NCBI GenBank assembly: GCA_013399855.1
Contig: VXAY01002852.1
Coordinates: 908,974-972,973, forward strand
Origin: Oxyruncus cristatus
Lineage: Eukaryota; Chordata; Aves; Passeriformes; Cotingidae
Reading direction: 5' to 3'
DNA: 64,000 nt
Made by a program: the position numbers and the translations under genes. The notes under the pieces are model-generated. The model was not told the origin of the DNA, did not search any database, and saw nothing but the letters and a program-made list of their open reading frames with translations. How positions within the stretch are numbered: position 1 is the stretch's first letter; the number at the start of each line of letters is the position of its first letter. Positions 1 to 29,277 of this stretch are shown piece after piece.

Positions 1-685
1 CTGGAGGACTGGAATCCCCCATTTGGGGAAGTAGTATGGCTGACTCAAGTAGTGGTAGGATTTCAGGAAGACAACAAAATTAGGGTGTCATCTGTACCTC
101 TCTTGCTATTCATTGCATCCAAGTTAGAGCAGGTTGTTTCACTCCCACCTATTTGTTGGACTCTTGGACTGACAAAAAGAACTGACACTCAAAGTTCTAG
201 CTATCCAATCAGATGCTTACTGTCCAGGTACAATGATGCTAATGCTTCTAGTCAAATAATATGCAGTTCAGTGACATAAACTTTCCAATGCCTGCCCCCT
301 CCAACGCCCCTTTGAGTCCTAGAGTCAATGACTGAAGTTACAGTTGGGGAGGGCTTGCAGTGAGTTAATTGAGGGGAGGAGTGTAATATTTGTGGTTTAT
401 CCCTCAGTCTTGGGGACATCCATATGTAAAAAAATACATCTTGCTCTTTCCTGGTCCCTCATTCCTCAATTATGTTCCAATTTACTGTTTATGGAGTGTT
501 TTACATACGCTGTTGCATCCTTGTCCTTTGTTGCTCCTAAAATTCTGGTGGCCTGGCTACTGGAGAAATAGCTCATAGCCTGGGTCTGTGTTATCATCCT
601 GTGACTGTGTCTACACTGATGCATTTATTTATGTATTTATTTTTAATTCTGTCATCATGGATGATACTCTGTTCTACACAGAGCC
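1..685. other. Intergenic sequence, no gene seen
   Basis: No exon, RNA gene or recognisable repeat is visible here. The short open frames are unrelated to any family I know and lack supporting splice sites. In other vertebrates EP300 lies on this side of L3MBTL2, but nothing here resembles its last coding exon, so this is probably the spacer between the two genes. Confidence 0.5.
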
Positions 686-689
686 ACTT

Positions 690-1630
690 GTTACAGAAGG
701 ACAGAGTGGCTGAGGTGGACAGGCACCTCTGGAGATCATCTAGTCCACCTCCCTGCCCCAGGTGTCTATACCCATTGGTAGGACCTCTCTGTGCCTTCTC
801 TTCTCTGGACTGAACAGTCCCAGCTCTCTCAGCCTCTCCCCATTTGACAGATGCTCCAGTCCTCTCACCATCCTCCTGGACCTTTGCTGGGCTCACTTCA
901 CTATGTCCGTGTCTGTCTTGTACTGGGGAGCCCAAACATGAATGCAGCATTTCAGATGTGTCTCATGGGTGCTGAGGGGAAGGATCACCTTCCTCCACCT
1001 GCTGGCAATATGCTTCCTAACATAGCTGAGGAGGCTGTTGGCTGCCTCTGCCATAAGGGCACCTTGTTGGATACTGTTCAACTTGCCACCAGGACCCTCC
1101 AGTCCTTTTCTGCCAAACTTGTGCTGATGTATATGGCGTTGTTCGTCCCAGGTGGAAGACTAAAAGACTACGTTTCCTTTGGTGAACTTCCTGTCAAGCT
1201 ATTCTTTTAGCCTGTTGAGGTCCCTCTGGATGGCAGCACAACCCTTTGGCATATCAGCCACTCCTCCCAGTTTTGTATAGCTGTTAACTTCCTGAGAATG
1301 TGTTTGGCCCCATCATTGTGGCCACTAATGCAGATGATGTGAAAAAGGGATTGTGCCCAGTACCAACCCCTGGGGTAAGGCACTAGTGACTTGCCTCCAC
1401 TGAACTTCGTGCCAGTGATCCAACATTTCAATCCATTTTATCCATGTTTATCTAGCCCATACTTCCTCACTTTGTGAGGCAGTTGTCAGAGAGGGTGTCA
1501 AAAGCCTTAAGTAAGTTCAAGATAAACAACAGTTGCTGCTATCCTCTCATTCACCAAGCCATCCCATAAGGCTGTCAGGTTGCTTAAACTTGATTTCCGC
1601 TTCATAAATCTGTGACACCTGCTGCACAAG
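690..1630 (-). mobile_element. CR1 LINE fragment, 3' part (reverse transcriptase to 3' end)
   Basis: Read on the minus strand this is a diverged CR1 non-LTR retrotransposon. The segment near 690-760 matches the usual CR1 3' region (weighted to 'GATGATCT...GAGGTGCC' type wording). The stretch 780-1300 carries the CR1 text for the protein tail and for the 'dominated by cards of residues' after the reverse-transcriptase core. The frame is broken by many stops and indels, so it is dead. Together with the next entry it may be one element whose middle is deleted. Confidence 0.75.
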
Positions 1631-2460
1631 CAGTTGTTGATCTGTAGGCTGCATCTCTTCCCCCTCAGGTACTTCCCCTACTCAGGTCCCAAACTCACAG
1701 TTATTGTATCCAGAGCCATGATGTCACACTTGGTATGCCCAGGGTCTCCCCTGGCAATATCATTGGTGCCCACGTGGAAGAGCAGCAGCTGCAGGAATGA
1801 GAGTGTGAGGGCTGGACAAGCGTTGGTAGGCTCTCCATACCATCCCAGATGTGAGAACCCAGCAAGCAACACATCTCCTCTGTCAGGTTGGCAGATGGTG
1901 GCCTCCATCCCCTGAAGCAGGGAGCCTGTCACTGCCAGCACCCAGTGCTTCCACTGGTGCTGCTGTGTGGCTAAGGCAGGTCAGATGTTTCTCTGGAAAA
2001 CTCCTTGCTGTTTGTTCAGTTGTTTCGCTGGAAACTCCAAGCTCTCAGCCTCACATGCGCTCAGAGGGTACTGAACTGGTGCTGTTCTTGTCCTGTACGT
2101 GTGCAGGTGGAACAGGAAACACCCTCCTGGTGCCACAAGTCATGAGCTTCCAGCCTTCATCATCGATTCCCAGTCCAGTGTGCAGACTCTGCCTTCAGTA
2201 CACATGGGGCATTCAGGCTCTTGAAACTACAGGGTCTCCAAGAAGATCGTATTCTGCCCCAGCCTCGGCCAAAGCAAGAAGCTTCCAACGCTGTCTGCAG
2301 CACGAGACTTGCAAAGCCATATCCTCCCACACGAGAGCTCAGCCTGGGTAGAGGCTCTGACACTACAGGGAAAGCTCTTCCAGAGTCTGTGGGAGCCCAT
2401 GCCCTGCGGCACACCACTGCCCCCTGGCCCCTCTGTGCACACCCACTGTGCAACCTCCTG
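1631..2460 (-). mobile_element. CR1 ORF1 relic with SGNH/GDSL-esterase-like domain
   Basis: The minus-strand frame at 1678-1941 reads a hydrolase-like start (VTGSLLQGMEATICQPD) followed about 30 residues later by LLLFHVGTNDIARGD. This resembles the esterase domain of ORF1 in CR1-type LINEs, where block I is GDSL and a later block carries a G-T/S-N/D motif. Here the block I aspartate is missing (G-S-L-L), which fits a dead copy. Orientation and position, 5' of the CR1 3' fragment on the same strand, suggest one internally deleted element. The far end near 2460 is uncertain, since only 1640-1950 is convincing. Confidence 0.55.
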
Positions 2461-5447
2461 TGTCTGTTCCTGCTCTGCAGGAGCTGTGCTCCAGGCTCAG
2501 CAGTTACCCAGGCTTCTCCCTAGCACCTCCTATCTATCATTTACAATAACACACACACAGCAAGTGTCACACCAGATAATTGCACAAAACCCAAGACAAT
2601 GCTGGTAACAGTCACCTGGTCATCAGACAACTGTTGTAAGAGTGAAACAATCTACAACAAACCTTCTGGAAGGCTGAGACAAGTCCAGGCAAATCTCATT
2701 TAAGGCATAGCTTGTGGCCTCTTACAATCAGTGGCAGCACCACAACAAGGCTGAGTCACATGATGTGGCAGTGGCAGTGGCAGTGGCAGCCTCTCTGCAT
2801 TCTGTTTAATTTTCCAGAGCCTTCTCCAGTGATTCATACACACTTAGTTTCTTTGCAAGAAACTCCTCCTCCTGTTTCCAAGATGGTCTTTTTACAAACA
2901 CCGTGTCCTTGATCGCGCTGCTCCCAGTTCCAGTCAAACTCAAGGCCTCTCTGCAGAGTCTGGAGCAGGTCCTGTATTGAAAGACAGCAGCAGTCAGAAG
3001 AGTCTGCTCCTAATGACCAGTTCTGCCTAAGTGTGTGACGAGGCTTCCTACCTGAAAAATGAGCTTTTCTTTGAAGAGCAGCCATGGGGTGTCCTGGTTG
3101 GGGAACGTTTGTTTTTATGAAGTGTTTCAGCAGCTGCCTTTGTACAACACCACCCTGTCAGCTTGAACAAGGAGTCAGTTCCTACCTCAGCTTGTCAAAG
3201 CAGATCACATGCCATAGATCCCAGCCTGAAAGAGAGCCTAGCCCAGCCCCTGGAAGTGAGAGAGCACAACAGGCTCAATCCACAGGGGCTGCAGCAGCCT
3301 CTGTGCTTGCATCATGGCTGGAAAGGTGCCGAGCTGTTCCGTCAGCCTTGCAGGCGTGGTGTGTGCATTGGTATTTGCCTGCCTGACTGTGATCTGGCAT
3401 TTTGTTTACAAATGTTGCAAGGATTTGTTGGAGTTGCCTCACTTGCACTCCCTTAGAACAGGGTCTTGGTTATAACTCCCTAGCAGGGATCCTGCGTGCG
3501 CTGGATGTTCGGAAGGGAAGCCTGTTCTGTGACCGGTGCTGTGGGTAGCCCATGAGCAACCAGCCAGGGCTCCAGTCTACTCTGCCTGTTGTAGGGAGTG
3601 TGGTGGATTTAGGGAGGGTGGAGAAATTACCATTGGCACTGTGTCCCAGAGCCATCTTTGAAGCCCTTCCTAGCTCCTGGTGAAGTTGGCATGGCTCAGG
3701 TTGTTGTTTTCCCCAGGTGTGCTGGGTGGTGACAGGTGGTGTATCTTGGGAGCACAGAGCTGTGTGGGATGCAACCACAAGATCTGTCAGTGGGTGTTTT
3801 GCTTCTCTCCGTGCCCCAGCAGTCCCCAGAGCAATGGCAGGAACTGGAAGGCAGTGACAGTGGCGTTGACAGAAGAAAGCTCTTTGCCAACCAACCCTGC
3901 TCCTCTGGCTGAAAGTGGAGACCTTCTGCTGCCTGGAAAAAGGAGGAGTCTTTCCCTCCCGTTGCATCTTGGACTCCTTTTGTGGTTTCACCTGACAGCA
4001 GCCTTTTTATACGGATCTTTCTAAAATTTGTATTGCAGACGGCATCAAAACAGGGACCGAGCCGAGAGCAATAATGGGGAAGGAGATAGGAAAAGTGAAG
4101 TCTAATCTAAGTTTTGGGGTTTAGTTTCCTGAGCTTGTCGGTGCTGTTCTCTCCCTAAAGAAAGGAACTGTCTTTGCAAAGATATTATGATTCATGTTAC
4201 ATAACAGAGGTTTTATTATTTAAGAGAATAAGTATTCCTGAATGAAACTGAATTTGATTCACATTAAAATGAATTTATTTAAATACTATTATTTATTGAA
4301 AAGGCTTATTTAGAACTGTAATGACAAATGAACAGCCCTAAGATGGGGACTACCTTTAAGTCTGTTCTGTGTCAACACAGAACTCATTTTTTCCCAAGCC
4401 TTTAAGAAGCCTTGAACCAGCCTGTCTGTGACCTATGGGAGCAATGCTGCTTGTTCTGCTCTGGGAAAGGAGTGGGGGGTGCACAGCAGCTAAACCTCAT
4501 AATGTGTTCCATGAGCGATTATTGCAGTGGAAAGACTTAATGAACTTTTAATTTTGTATCTGTGTCTTTTCTGGAAACAGCTTTCTGGTCTGCCATGCAG
4601 TGCAGTGTCTAGCAGTATTTGTAAAGGAATAACAGCCTTTATAATTTTTTTCATTATTAACTCCATTATTTAAATACTCTAAAAGCCATTTTCTGTGTAA
4701 CAGTGCTGGAGGGTGGTTTGGAAAACCTGAACCTGGAGGACATATGACACTATGGAAATCTGGTGGTCAGGTGGCATGCTGGCTTTGCCAGCTCCCTGCC
4801 GCTGTCCCTCTGTAACCAGGCTGTGACCCCAGTCACTGCTCCGGATGCTCAGCGTGTTTCACACTGACAGCGATGCTCCTTTGCACTCAGATTGACAGGC
4901 TGTAGCCTCGCGTTAGAGCCTTTGGATCGCCTGGAAGAGCAACCCATGTGTATCTGCAAGGTGAGCTTTGGGAATGAACATTTGCCATGCTGCTTTACCT
5001 TCACCTGCAGCTAAGGCTGTACAGTAGGCACGAGAGAGGAACACGTGCTTCGCATGTTATTTGCTCAGCTACTCATTACAAAGTCTATACAGAACAGGAA
5101 TGTTCAGTACGGCCTTTATTTTTTCTTTTTACGACATCAACACAATGACAGTGATAACAAAATAAAAGGGAAATACAACTATTTTGTTGTATTTAGAAAG
5201 AGACTTTTACCTTTTGTGTAAAAGAGAGTCAATGCCAGAGACATACACTGAGACACTTCTTGGCTATGCTTTCACAGTTTCATTTTTCATATTGTCATAT
5301 TTCATATTTTCATTTTTCATCTGTTTTCACTTTCAGGGACACTGTGTTCGGACCCCCACACTGATGGTGATTGGTCACCACATCTGTCGGTGAGGCTGAA
5401 CTTTGGGGTGTTGTCAGGGTGTTTTATCATTTGTAATGTTGTTACGT
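2461..5447. other. Intergenic sequence without a recognised gene
   Basis: About 3 kb of unique-looking DNA. Open frames of up to 173 codons occur around 3470-4020 but overlap on both strands, have no known domain and no good splice context. 4100-4700 is AT-rich with short runs such as ATTTATTTAAATA. I see no repeat family I can name apart from the hexamer run at 2765-2789. Confidence 0.4.
2765..2789. repeat. (GTGGCA)n short tandem repeat
   Basis: Four perfect copies of the hexamer GTGGCA follow one another. The tract is short and intergenic and probably length-polymorphic. Confidence 0.85.
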
Positions 5448-5860
5448 AAGCTTCTTGAAAGGCTGAGAGAGCTGGGGTTGATCACCCTGGGGAAGTGAAA
5501 GCGTTGGGGAGATCTCACTTCAGCCTTTCAGTACCTGAAAGGGGCTTATAAAAAGTGGGGAGAGGGACTTTTTATATAGGCAGATAGTGACAGGACAAGG
5601 GGCAGTGGTTTTAGACTGAAAGAGGGCATGTTTAGATGAGATATTAGGAAGAAATTCTTTGCTGTGAGGTTGGTGAGGCACTGGCACAGGTTGCCCAGAG
5701 AAGCTGTGGACTCCCCAGCCCTGGAAGTGCTCAAAGCTGGGCTGGATACAGGGCTCTGAGCAACCTGATCTAGTGGAAGGTGTTCATGCCCACAGTGAAG
5801 GTGTCGGCACTAGATGACTTTTAAGGTCCCTTCCAACTCAAACCATGCCATGATTCTGGG
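5448..5860 (+). mobile_element. CR1 LINE 3'-end fragment
   Basis: Plus-strand copy of the last 400 bases of CR1. It starts in the C-terminal region of ORF2 (GGCTGAGAGAGCTGGGG, then the stretch for 'AFQYLKG'), passes the typical 'ATATTAGGAAGAAATTCTTT' segment and ends at CCATGATTCTGG, the usual CR1 3' end. It is 5'-truncated, as most CR1 copies are, and carries stops. It lies less than 400 bp upstream of the L3MBTL2 CpG island. Confidence 0.88.
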
Positions 5861-6225
5861 GCCGAGAGCGGTGACCCAAACTTACAGGAAGTGCCAGAGC
5901 CGGGGAGCAAGAAGATGACACAAACCCAGCCCACCAGCTGCTGACAGAAGGTAAAAATGCAAGAATAGTTGAGGACTATTTCAGGGAAAACAAGAAAGCG
6001 TACTGAGAGAGATTAATTCTTGCCAAGAATGTCAATCAAATCGTATAATAGTTAAAATTTCATGTCAAGTGTTTAAATAAGGTCTCAGGTTTATTTCTTA
6101 AAACAGTGAGCCCACAGGACAATAGGGAATGGGCTATCCCTGAATTTGTGGCAACAGGTCCCCATATTCCAGATATCTCCAAATAGTGGAGATGGAGGTG
6201 GCTAAAAAGAGAAGTAGAGGAAGTG
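5861..6225. other. Spacer between CR1 and the L3MBTL2 promoter
   Basis: AT-rich unique DNA with no exon or named repeat. It may hold distal promoter elements but I cannot identify any. Confidence 0.4.
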
Positions 6226-6279
6226 AGGACCCTTTGTTACCCAGCCGGGGGGGAAGTGAAGCCGTGGCACGGGAAAGGA

Positions 6280-6298
6280 ACTACAGCTCCCGTCGTGC
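6280..6298 (+). promoter_or_regulatory. ZNF143/THAP11-like site in the L3MBTL2 promoter
   Basis: ACTACAGCTCCCGTCGTGC resembles the ZNF143 (SBS2) consensus ACTACAAYTCCCRGNRTGC, with mismatches at the seventh base and in the CCCGTC core. It lies about 130-150 bp upstream of the start codon, where such sites usually sit in CpG-island promoters. Binding is inferred from the motif only. Confidence 0.5.
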
Positions 6299-6429
6299 CC
6301 CGCGGGCAGAGCGGCAGGAATAAGCTCTCAGCTGATTTGCTGTCCTTTCCGCGGCTGCCGCCAATCAGACGCGCCGCCGAGGGGGACCCGCTCGGCGCGG
6401 ATGAGGCGGGTTAGCGCGTCCCGGGAGCC

Positions 6430-24588
<18,159 letters not shown>

Positions 24589-25115
24589 TCCTGGAGTATC
24601 CCCCAGCTGCCCACAGCAGCTTAACCTTGTGGCCCTCGGGGGAAGGTCCTGGCAGAAGGAAGCAGAATACTGAAAGGGCCTCCCCTTTTCAAAGCAGACC
24701 ACCCTGCAGCATCGCAACTCTGCTTTCCTGGTGTGCAAGAAAATGTCCCCCAGAATTGTAATACTAAACCCTGGGAAACAGCAGAAAGGCCACAGGCACA
24801 CCGAGGAGAATGATCAAGGTGTCTGCTGGGGCTGTGTGTGCCTGACTTTAAATGGCACCTTTTGAAGCGGGCAAAGAAGCTGCCAGAACACAAAGGGGCA
24901 GTTTGGGTTCTTGGCTGTGGCTGGAGGTGACAAGCTGTAGACTGAGGTGATGTGTGCAGGCCCCGTGTGTCAGGAAAGGGGCTGCCCTTGTAGGACATTG
25001 GTGCTGTGTTCTCTGGTCTAGGCTCTGCAAGCCCTGGAGAAAATCAGGACAGGAACGGTGGAAAGAGATGAAAAAAAGAAAAAGATGATGATGCCTTTAA
25101 GGAGCAAGAGACCTT
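24589..25115 (+). other. Probable 3' UTR of L3MBTL2
   Basis: The 520 bases after the TGA at 24586-24588 hold no repeat and run up to a CR1 copy. I see no AATAAA or ATTAAA on the plus strand before that repeat, so the polyadenylation site is unknown and a non-canonical signal is possible. Confidence 0.45.
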
Positions 25116-25121
25116 TTTTCA

Positions 25122-27412
25122 TAGAATCATAGATTGGTTGTGGTTGGAAGGGGACATGGAAGGTCACCTGGTTCCAAACCCCCTGCTGTAGAGGTTGCTC
25201 AGAGCCCCATCCAACCTGGATTTGAACACCTCCAGAGATGGAGCATCCACAATTTCTCTGGGCAACCTGTGCCAGTGCCTCACCACCCTCACAGTAAAGA
25301 ATGTCTTCCTAATAAGTAATCTATCAATTTAAACCTGTTCCCTCTTGTGCTGTCACTACATGCTCTTGTAGTCTTGCCCCATCTTTCCTTTCAGGTACTG
25401 GAAGGCCACAGCTAAGTCACCCAGAAGCCTTCTCGTTTCCAGGCTGAACAGTCCCAACTCTCCCAATTTTCCTCATAGGAGAGGTGTGCCATCCCTCTGA
25501 TCAACTTGGTGACCCTCCTCTGTCCTTCCTGTGCTGGGGACCCCAGAGCTGGATGCAGCACTGCAGGTGGGATCTCACCAGAGCAGAGGAGAGGGGCAGA
25601 ACCCCCTGCCCTGACCTGCTGCCCAGGCTGCTTTTGGTGAAGCCCAGGACCCACTTGGCTTTCTGGGCTGTGAGCTCACATGGCTGGGTCATGTCCAGCC
25701 TCTCATCCACCAGCACCCTCAAGTCCCTGGGCTGCTCTCGATCTATTCATCCCAGAGTCTGGATCGATACCAGGGGTTTCCCACACCCAGGTGGCCCCAC
25801 TTTCTGAGCTTGTCCAGATCCCTCTGGATGGCATCCCGTCCTTCAGGGGTGTCACTGCACCGCTCAGCTTGGTGTCATCTGCAGACTTGCTGAGGGTACA
25901 CTCGATCCCCCTGTCACTAATGAAGATATTAAATAACACTGGTCCCAGTACAGACCCCTGAGGGACACCACTGATCCCTGATGCCCATTCGGACTCTGAG
26001 CCATTGACCATTATCCTTTGGATGTGACCATCCAACCAATTCTTGATCCACCTAAGAGTCCACCCCTTGAATCCATCTCTCTCCAGTTTAGAGAGAAGGG
26101 TGTTGTGAGGGAACATGCGTCAAAGGCTTTGCAGAAGTCTGGAGACATTACTTCTGTAGCCCTTCCCTTATCCACTGATGTAGTCACTCCATCATAGAAA
26201 GCCACTATGTTGGTCAGGCAGGATTTTCCCTTGTGGAGCTGTGCTGGCTGCCCTGAATCACCTCCCTGTCCTCTGCGTGTCTTAGTAGAGGAGGATCTGT
26301 TCCATGACCTTCCCAGGCGCAGAGGGGAGGCTGACGGGTGCTTCCATGCTACTTTTCCACCAGATGTCTATGTGGTTGAAGTCCCCCAGCAGGAAGAGCC
26401 TGCAAGCACGATGCCTCCTGCAGTTGGAGCAGGAAGGCTTTGTCAATAGGCTCCCCTTGATCAGGTGGCCTGGAGCAGACTCTGACCATGAGGTTCCCTT
26501 TGTTGCCTCAGTCTCTGATTTTTACCCACAGGCTTTCAACATGCTCATGGCTGTTCTTCAGCCAGCTTTTCACAGTCAGTCCTCTTCATGTGGAGGGCAA
26601 CCCCTCCNGCTGTTCTTCAGACAGCTTTTCACAGTCAGTCCTCTTCATGTGGAGGGCAACCCCTCCACTTCTTCCTTTCCTGTCTCTTCTGAACAGCCCG
26701 TAGCCATCGATACTCACACTCCAGCCACAGGATTTGTTCCAAGTTTCAGTAACGGCAACAAGGTCATAACTTTCCAGCAGCACGGTGGCTTCCATCTCCT
26801 CCCGTTTGTTGCCCATGCTGTGTGCTTTGGTGTAAAGGCACCTGGGCTGGGCTGTCGGCCGTGTCACCTTTGTAAGACTGCAGGTGTGCTCCGCTGTGTC
26901 TAGAACCAACTAGAGTCACTTGCAGAGGGGCCTCGTTAGCACCCTCTCCCTTTAGCCTTTTCAAACCATCCCCGAAATTGCCAGGAATAAGCCTGATATC
27001 CCTCTCCCTCTCCCCTCACATGTAGTTTAATCAAGCAACATGGTTCCCTAGAAGGAGGAATAAGAGCAGTGACCACAACCATAAACACCCTCAGTGTGGT
27101 TAGCCCTTTGATCCGCGGCTTCAGGGGCAATCAAGGAACATCTTTCACTGCCCTGATTGGTATGGCCTACTCCCCAGTAAGAAGCACTGGTGCTTTGATC
27201 ACTTCCACTGCCCCCCCACCCCCAGTCCTTTAGTTTAAAGCCTGTCTTACCAAACTATCCAGCCAGCTGCCAAAGATTCTCTTGCCCTTTTTAGACAGGT
27301 GGATCTTATCCCTTCCTAATGGGCTACAATCATTAAAGCACACCCTATTATCATAAAAGCCGAAACCTCAATGGCACCAGCCTCGAAGCCAGACATTGTT
27401 CTGTACTATGCA
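25122..27412 (-). mobile_element. Long, decayed CR1 LINE retaining pieces of ORF1 and ORF2
   Basis: On the plus strand it starts with the reverse complement of the CR1 3' end (CATAGAATCATAGATTGG). Going 5' along the minus strand it shows the ORF2 tail, the reverse transcriptase ([15 protein letters not shown] at about 25940-25990, then a catalytic block reading SADDTKL instead of FADDTKL), a deletion near 26330, the start of the endonuclease (LESYDLVAVTETW at about 26770) and the C-terminus of the ORF1 esterase (DKIHLSKKGKRIFGSWL at about 27250-27310, with its D-x-x-H motif). Stops and indels are frequent, so it is inactive. It fills most of the space between L3MBTL2 and CHADL. Confidence 0.85.
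26550..26666. other. 58-bp repeat around a single N (probable assembly artefact)
   Basis: 26550-26607 and 26609-26666 are the same 58 bases except for one mismatch, and an N at 26608 separates them. A one-base gap flanked by direct repeats is typical of contig ends that overlap but were not merged. It lies in the CR1 copy. Confidence 0.8.
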
Positions 27413-29277
27413 TCTTCTGTTACCATTTCTTGCTTTTGAACCCAGAACTGCAGAGGACTTAGAACGTGATTTGCATTTTTAGTTTTCTAACAGTCCTACT
27501 GTAAATTTCATCTGTGATTTGTTCCCTAAAGCCCTGTGAATTAAACTTGAGGAAGAGGCCAAAGGCTTGTGCATTGCTTTCCGGGTCACTGAAATACCAG
27601 GGTTAGCCAAAATGGGGAGAAGGGGGCTGTAAGGGGATAGGTATAAGTAAACAGGATTTGTATTTGGGTTTTGGGGGGTTTTCTGAAGCATGCAATAGGT
27701 TTTTTCTGTGCACTTACCGCTGTCTCCTTGTCTACTTCTGTAAGGGTTAAATATCACAAGAGCACATTAGATAACTGAAGACAAGGAATGCCTTTTCTAA
27801 TTTTAGGACAAAACTAACATTCCTCTCTTTCCCCAGACTGGCCATCGAAGTTCAGGACAGAATTCAGGAAAGAACATGACAATAGTGATTAGAAATAGCT
27901 TTAAATCTCCTGTAGCAGGTTCCTGAGAGCTTTCTGCAGGTAAGGAAGGGCCACTGCAGGGCCAGGTGGCTGCAGGGCAAGTGCCTTGGCAAACCCTGGC
28001 ATGAAGCAGGGAAATGGTGGCTGCAGAGGACGCTGCCTGGGCCTCAAGCTTCCAGGCAAGAGCTTGAGATGCCACAATACTCTTGCTTGACAGAATGGTC
28101 CATGACCGAAAAAATAAGGTTGGCAAGCTAAATGTCTAGAAAACACGGGGTAGATACTGGGAATAACTAACACAGTATTCCTCTTTTCCCTTTTAAAGAA
28201 GCAAATGGAGCCTTCAAAGGGAAAGGGAAGAAGGGGCTTGGCCAGAGCAATGAAGAACAAGTGGAAAAACTGTGTCAAACCAGGCACAAGAGCTCTGCCA
28301 TCCCTAGGTGACCCCCATGAGGGCTCTGGGCTCCTGGGGGAACTGTGGTGGAGTCAGCAGGTCTGGGGGAAGTGGAAGTTTTTATGGAAAGCATGTAGCA
28401 GGGCTTCCCTTTGGCTACTTGCCTGTCCTGGTAGCTCTGCGGTAGGTTTCAGTGTGGGAGGATCTCATTTCAGGGCAAAGCCATTGCCTTTCTTTCTTCC
28501 CCTCTCTCTTGGGCTGACCTTTTCCCAGCCTTGTCAAGCAGCTGGTAGGGCCACCTCTTCTTAGAGGATGGTAATTTGCAAATGCCTTTGGCTTTCTTTC
28601 ACCTGTTTTTTTGCTGTAATAATTCCATAGCCCACATGGTAGTTTAATCTTTTAAAGCCTTTTCAATCTGAACAAACTTCACCCCAACCTAGGCTTCCAT
28701 GGGAAAGGGTTTGGGCACTTTGCTCATGATGGAATCACTGATTCGGTTTCACCGACCAGGCCACTGATCGAATTTTGCAGGAAATAAAAAGAATTCAATC
28801 TGCTCATGCTTTAATTCTGAGGAGTTGCTGGGAATTCAGGTAATACTTTCACTGATATTTTTAAGTTTTTCTAGCATAAGATTTGCGCCAGTGCTGGATC
28901 TTGCTGGTTGGTGCCGGTTGCAGTCACGCTTGGGGCTCTTCAAACACCTTCTGAAGCTGTGAAAGCGTGGCACACTTAAAAACAAACTTGTGGATATTGG
29001 CCTGTCCACGTGGCTGGAGGAAGCCTTGGGAAGGAAAAGCAAGTATTTGGCTTCGTTGTTTGAGTCATCAAAGCATGCTATGGACCCTATGGAACATGCC
29101 TCTGTGTCCTGCAAAACCAAATGCTGCGTCTTTGGCAAATCAGCATTGTTTTGGTGGCACCAGACTCTCTCCTTTGAGCCTTGGGCAATATCTGTGCCTC
29201 CATGGTGGGGACAAGTCTAGAAAAAACTACCAGAGTGAGAGTGCGGCCCTGTTGCGTCCTGCACGCCCTAGGAAACC
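27413..29277. other. Spacer and probable CHADL 3' UTR
   Basis: No coding exon is recognised. The part from about 28800 to 29277 directly follows the CHADL stop on the minus strand and is likely its 3' UTR. 27413-28800 is unique sequence with only short overlapping frames. Confidence 0.45.
28810..28815 (-). terminator. Candidate CHADL polyadenylation signal (ATTAAA)
   Basis: TTTAAT on the plus strand reads ATTAAA on the minus strand, about 460 bases after the CHADL stop codon. It is the common variant signal, but no transcript evidence is available and other sites are possible. Confidence 0.3.

Noticed and set aside
1..600. Possible EP300 3' end
   Set aside because: EP300 is expected upstream by synteny, but no part of its C-terminus or a long conserved 3' UTR is recognisable.
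3470..4024. Overlapping frames of 114 and 173 codons
   Set aside because: No known domain, no splice support and similar open length on both strands.
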